A stretch of DNA of 64,000 bases from assembly GCA_035944555.1 (NCBI GenBank), contig DASZAY010000031.1:1-64000 (forward strand). The letters are read 5' to 3'. The notes under the pieces are model-generated. The model was not told the DNA's origin. It worked only from the letters and a program-made list of their open reading frames with translations, and did not search any database. How positions within the stretch are numbered: the stretch's first letter is position 1; each line of letters starts with the position of its first letter. Of the stretch, positions 63,701-64,000 are shown piece after piece. Made by a program: the position numbers and the translations under genes. Source of the stretch: CADCWK01 sp035944555. Lineage in GTDB: Bacteria > Chloroflexota > Chloroflexia > Thermomicrobiales > UBA6265.

Positions 63701-64000
63701 CGTCGGCATCGCAGGCCTGGCGCACGAACTCGGATCCATCGAAGACGCCAAAGCATCCGCCAGTGGCGACCTGGCCGTCGGCATCCGTGACGCTGACGGT
63801 CAGGCTGGCAGACTGGACGACTTCGGCTCCAACGGCGCCACTGTCCGTATCAAGCTGGATCAGGACGCGGCCGACATCCAGCGTGACGACGCCCTCCTGG
63901 CCGGTTGGCTCACCATCCAGCAGGACGCTGTAGGGATAATCACCGCCGAAGCCGTCGACATAGGCCTCCGCCTCTCCATCACCGGCCGGGAACAGCGCGA
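57741..64000 (-). CDS. Giant multi-module SpaA/prealbumin-like surface protein (5' end outside window)
   Basis: The frame runs without a stop from 57741 to the window edge: 2085 residues, with the N terminus missing. It consists of about 18 beta-sandwich modules of 80-140 residues, each with an opening (I/V)xVxDxxG strand, a mid GxIPxGxY/T-like turn (for example DGVPAGSVTV) and a closing TVxVVN strand, as in SpaA/Cna-B-type prealbumin-like domains. About eleven modules carry two Cys, one after the first strand (GGCFGV, GSCVEL, GTCVQI) and one before an Asp-rich loop (VCDD, ICDG). Pro/Ser-rich linkers join several modules. The first 1500 or so visible residues contain no Lys. The C terminus is QPNTG, a hydrophobic helix, then RRRLVI, like a wall-sorting or membrane anchor. 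Confidence 0.88.
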   Translation of the reverse strand, partial: ALFPAGDGEAEAYVDGFGGDYPYSVLLDGEPTGQEGVVTLDVGRVLIQLDTDSGAVGAEVVQSASLTVSVTDADGQVATGGCFGVFDGSEFVRQACDADDGFEDGQIVIDFPNGAPAGSLDLSQTLTPEGQETADDQSVNLGGGDAFASVTLPAGEDTGGEPSADATVNGMPSADESATDEGRPSRDGDGEPSDEGNGDATLGTLEITVVDADGNLLSGAIFGVQNEAGYFEPFADDVDGDLDDTVTIEGVLPGSNTVFMTTAPDGRDVLPEQTATVEAGEVATVQFVYEDEEATGQPSPEQSIEPAPSEDDGRDGDGGDGTATLTIQTLGPDGTEVGGAAYSITIGGETYGPFGDDDGDGVIQVDGVPAGSVTVTMTTAPDGQTLLPDQTVDVTAGEDQTTAFRYDAVDDAPAGDESPSTEASPSPDEGAGDDTLGVLEITVVDADGDPLDGAVFAVQNDAGYFEAFANDVDGANDDVVRIEGVLPGSNTIFMIEAPDGESLLPEQTVEVEPGGTMTVEFSYGAGDEPSADASPSVDSSPSPDVSPSPEPSAPADGRLILVVTDGDGNVVGNACFGLLDPATNQPVEVLNRVDGTLTDAVCDEDGDVADDGRVGLFGIADGTYILTQTRTADGYEPAEDQEITFFAGGTQELAIVNEPAEAPATDVTITRQDGGGNPIGGSCVELRPESGEPIGPVCDDESGDAAGDEPGTITITDVPHGAYQVVETRTPETVEPAEATTLDVTEDGDNSATVQTENVEQFGEIAVEFVVEGENQPGLCATVQNEFGLFGPFCDDQFDGAVDGVLIIPQVEPGENTVTITAFPEGFGLIEGQDETRTTEVVAGETAVVTYEGESILGSIQVTVVDAGSGDPIPGTCVQITSQESGPVGDRICDDVGDGGTGDADPAPGAFTLEDVPEGEYLLLFDELPAEYQGPDAGRGLDITVSAGETATAEHAIAALPSASPSASPSPATGTIDATITDLDSGEPIAGTCLQLVTEQFEEVGEPVCDNVGEGETGDANPEPGAFTLTNVDAGVYILIFNDLPEAYRFPDAELGPRVEVTAGQIVTAGHELPLGDLPEPEPSASEDVSSSPSAPVESSPSADGSLSAAPSPAAEGAIEVILQDEDGETLEGLCVSLIGAGDTVVAEVCDNTDADGTDSPGVIRFDGVPAGNYVVAQSGDLPDDLVAAADMPPSAVVQVIAGETVTVTLVVQVAAPDDREVSVVVAYTDGFGRLIGGASFSLNGTEIADGGDGDADGTTGRIRFDGIPAGSYTIEQTEAPAGYELSEDVAFTVDGDTPLVVTVPVIAVPIPDLAGTLIVETVDSAGTALPGACYVIERNGSSSPRICDGNDGERDGIVTFEDVEPGTLRLRQVQTPIGYSAGGNRDVTIVGGETTTIQVVNPPRPGRITIDTVDGAGEALAGSCFRLTGPATYEFCDSDDVQGADGTTRFGSVVPGDYTVEQTVVPAGYAAGSADPIRIQPGGAARVTVTNQLLPPPDDAGDLSVAKVDGNGDPLASACFSLLSGDRTVGGPVCDGQDGRNDGTTTITDIEEGDYTLRETRTPTAAYLPAEDRNVSIVAGETTTIEVVNELRDGGLRVTVVNPQGQPLAGACFDIVDDGVAELCTNSAGQVVFTGVNPGTYAVDQVGAPTGYVAVVRQTGVVVNPGVTTDLRIVNQRAAPPANTGTLQLTTFYCPAGTAGERTVIFDSSNTGPKQLADTASCGVGNATYTFIRTGGEGGFGEFAVGNDGFYQASVRSGTYNLVQVQPELGGQSSETVRIDNAQLTQVIVVNYVAPPPPAPAAIDITSFTCPAGFEGTLYEDFAATCSAAGNLTNGVTYRISGPLTDRASTGAGGQAGRVVFDEIPAGSYYVEQQTSATQQIVYSFCGLDSAAPASKRLGIGANVATGAGQTVFCRYYTVPAVVSDTTGAIVIQKYSCPVEDPSANYDFYANCGPQSTPAQFDIALYNGENRDYEPVTSGTTNVDGLLTFARLIPGTYALEEAGEGWCYAESDSVNTNGDVVVRPNTVSKVFIFNCSAVGQPNTGVGTAASALVTGTTVPAALGFAALISAAIAAAWVVRRRLVI
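62425..63395 (-). repeat. Duplicated module pair in the giant protein gene
   Basis: Modules at about 63128-63395 and 62425-62690 are roughly two-thirds identical in protein, sharing LEITVVDADG, VQNxAGYFE, DDVDG/NDVDG, IEGVLPGSNT and LLPEQT-like segments. They flank a less similar module and carry no Cys. This suggests a duplication of a two-module block. Boundaries are approximate. Confidence 0.6.

Overview
The window is a GC-rich bacterial chromosome segment of mostly single-copy housekeeping genes (lon, sigA, recA, mutS, lspA, murG, citrate synthase, heptaprenyl-type prenyl synthase) mixed with secreted and carbohydrate genes. The style suggests a Chloroflexota member near the Thermomicrobia (Sphaerobacter/Thermomicrobium-like): very high GC3, many GTG/TTG starts, Tat-type secreted SH3 and solute-binding proteins, XRE-ATPase-TPR regulators, a decaprenyl-phosphate phosphoribosyltransferase-like UbiA protein, and a giant SpaA-like surface protein. 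The taxon is an inference from gene content; no rRNA lies inside the window. I found no tRNA, IS element, prophage, CRISPR array or replication origin.

Layout. 1-434: two consensus leftward promoters that fire out of the window, then a class-I glutamine amidotransferase-like hydrolase (435-1214). 1662-12363: a membrane protein, Lon, a UbiA-type prenyltransferase divergent from a GT-C membrane glycosyltransferase, an anchored DUF4015 glycoside hydrolase-like protein, a polyprenyl diphosphate synthase and a secreted unknown. 12463-16981 (minus): a compact run dksA-like, lspA, rluD-like, glycerate 2-kinase, nucleoside hydrolase, the last four with ATGA/GTGA stop-start overlaps. 17125-18920 (plus): murG overlapping a molybdopterin oxidoreductase. 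18925-31027: ADP-ribosylglycohydrolase-like, GH51 arabinofuranosidase, citrate synthase, a small gene broken by one in-frame TGA, S9 peptidase, XRE-STAND-TPR regulator, serine beta-lactamase-like hydrolase, cyclase. 31146-40700: Tat-exported SH3 protein, A-type Fe-S carrier, principal sigma factor, YciI-like protein, MutS, oligoendopeptidase F.

40897-50769 is a carbohydrate locus: a minus-strand cluster of solute-binding protein, two permeases, FadR-type GntR regulator, enolase-superfamily dehydratase and GH13 enzyme, divergent from a Gfo/Idh/MocA oxidoreductase. A promoter and a GntR-like palindrome lie before the transporter genes, a related palindrome lies before GH13, and a hairpin follows the binding-protein gene. 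No ATP-binding subunit is in the window.

50881-64000: a SIMPL-domain protein, msrA-msrB, recA with a consensus promoter and an SOS-like box, a secreted subtilase with repeat linkers and a discoidin-like C terminus, and the C-terminal 2085 residues of a giant surface protein built of about 18 SpaA/prealbumin-like modules. Roughly its first 1500 visible residues contain no lysine, and most modules carry a cysteine pair. This protein, the interrupted small gene, and the regulatory layout of the carbohydrate locus are the items most worth pursuing. Most transcription units end in near-perfect GC-rich hairpins with weak U tracts, often placed between convergent genes.
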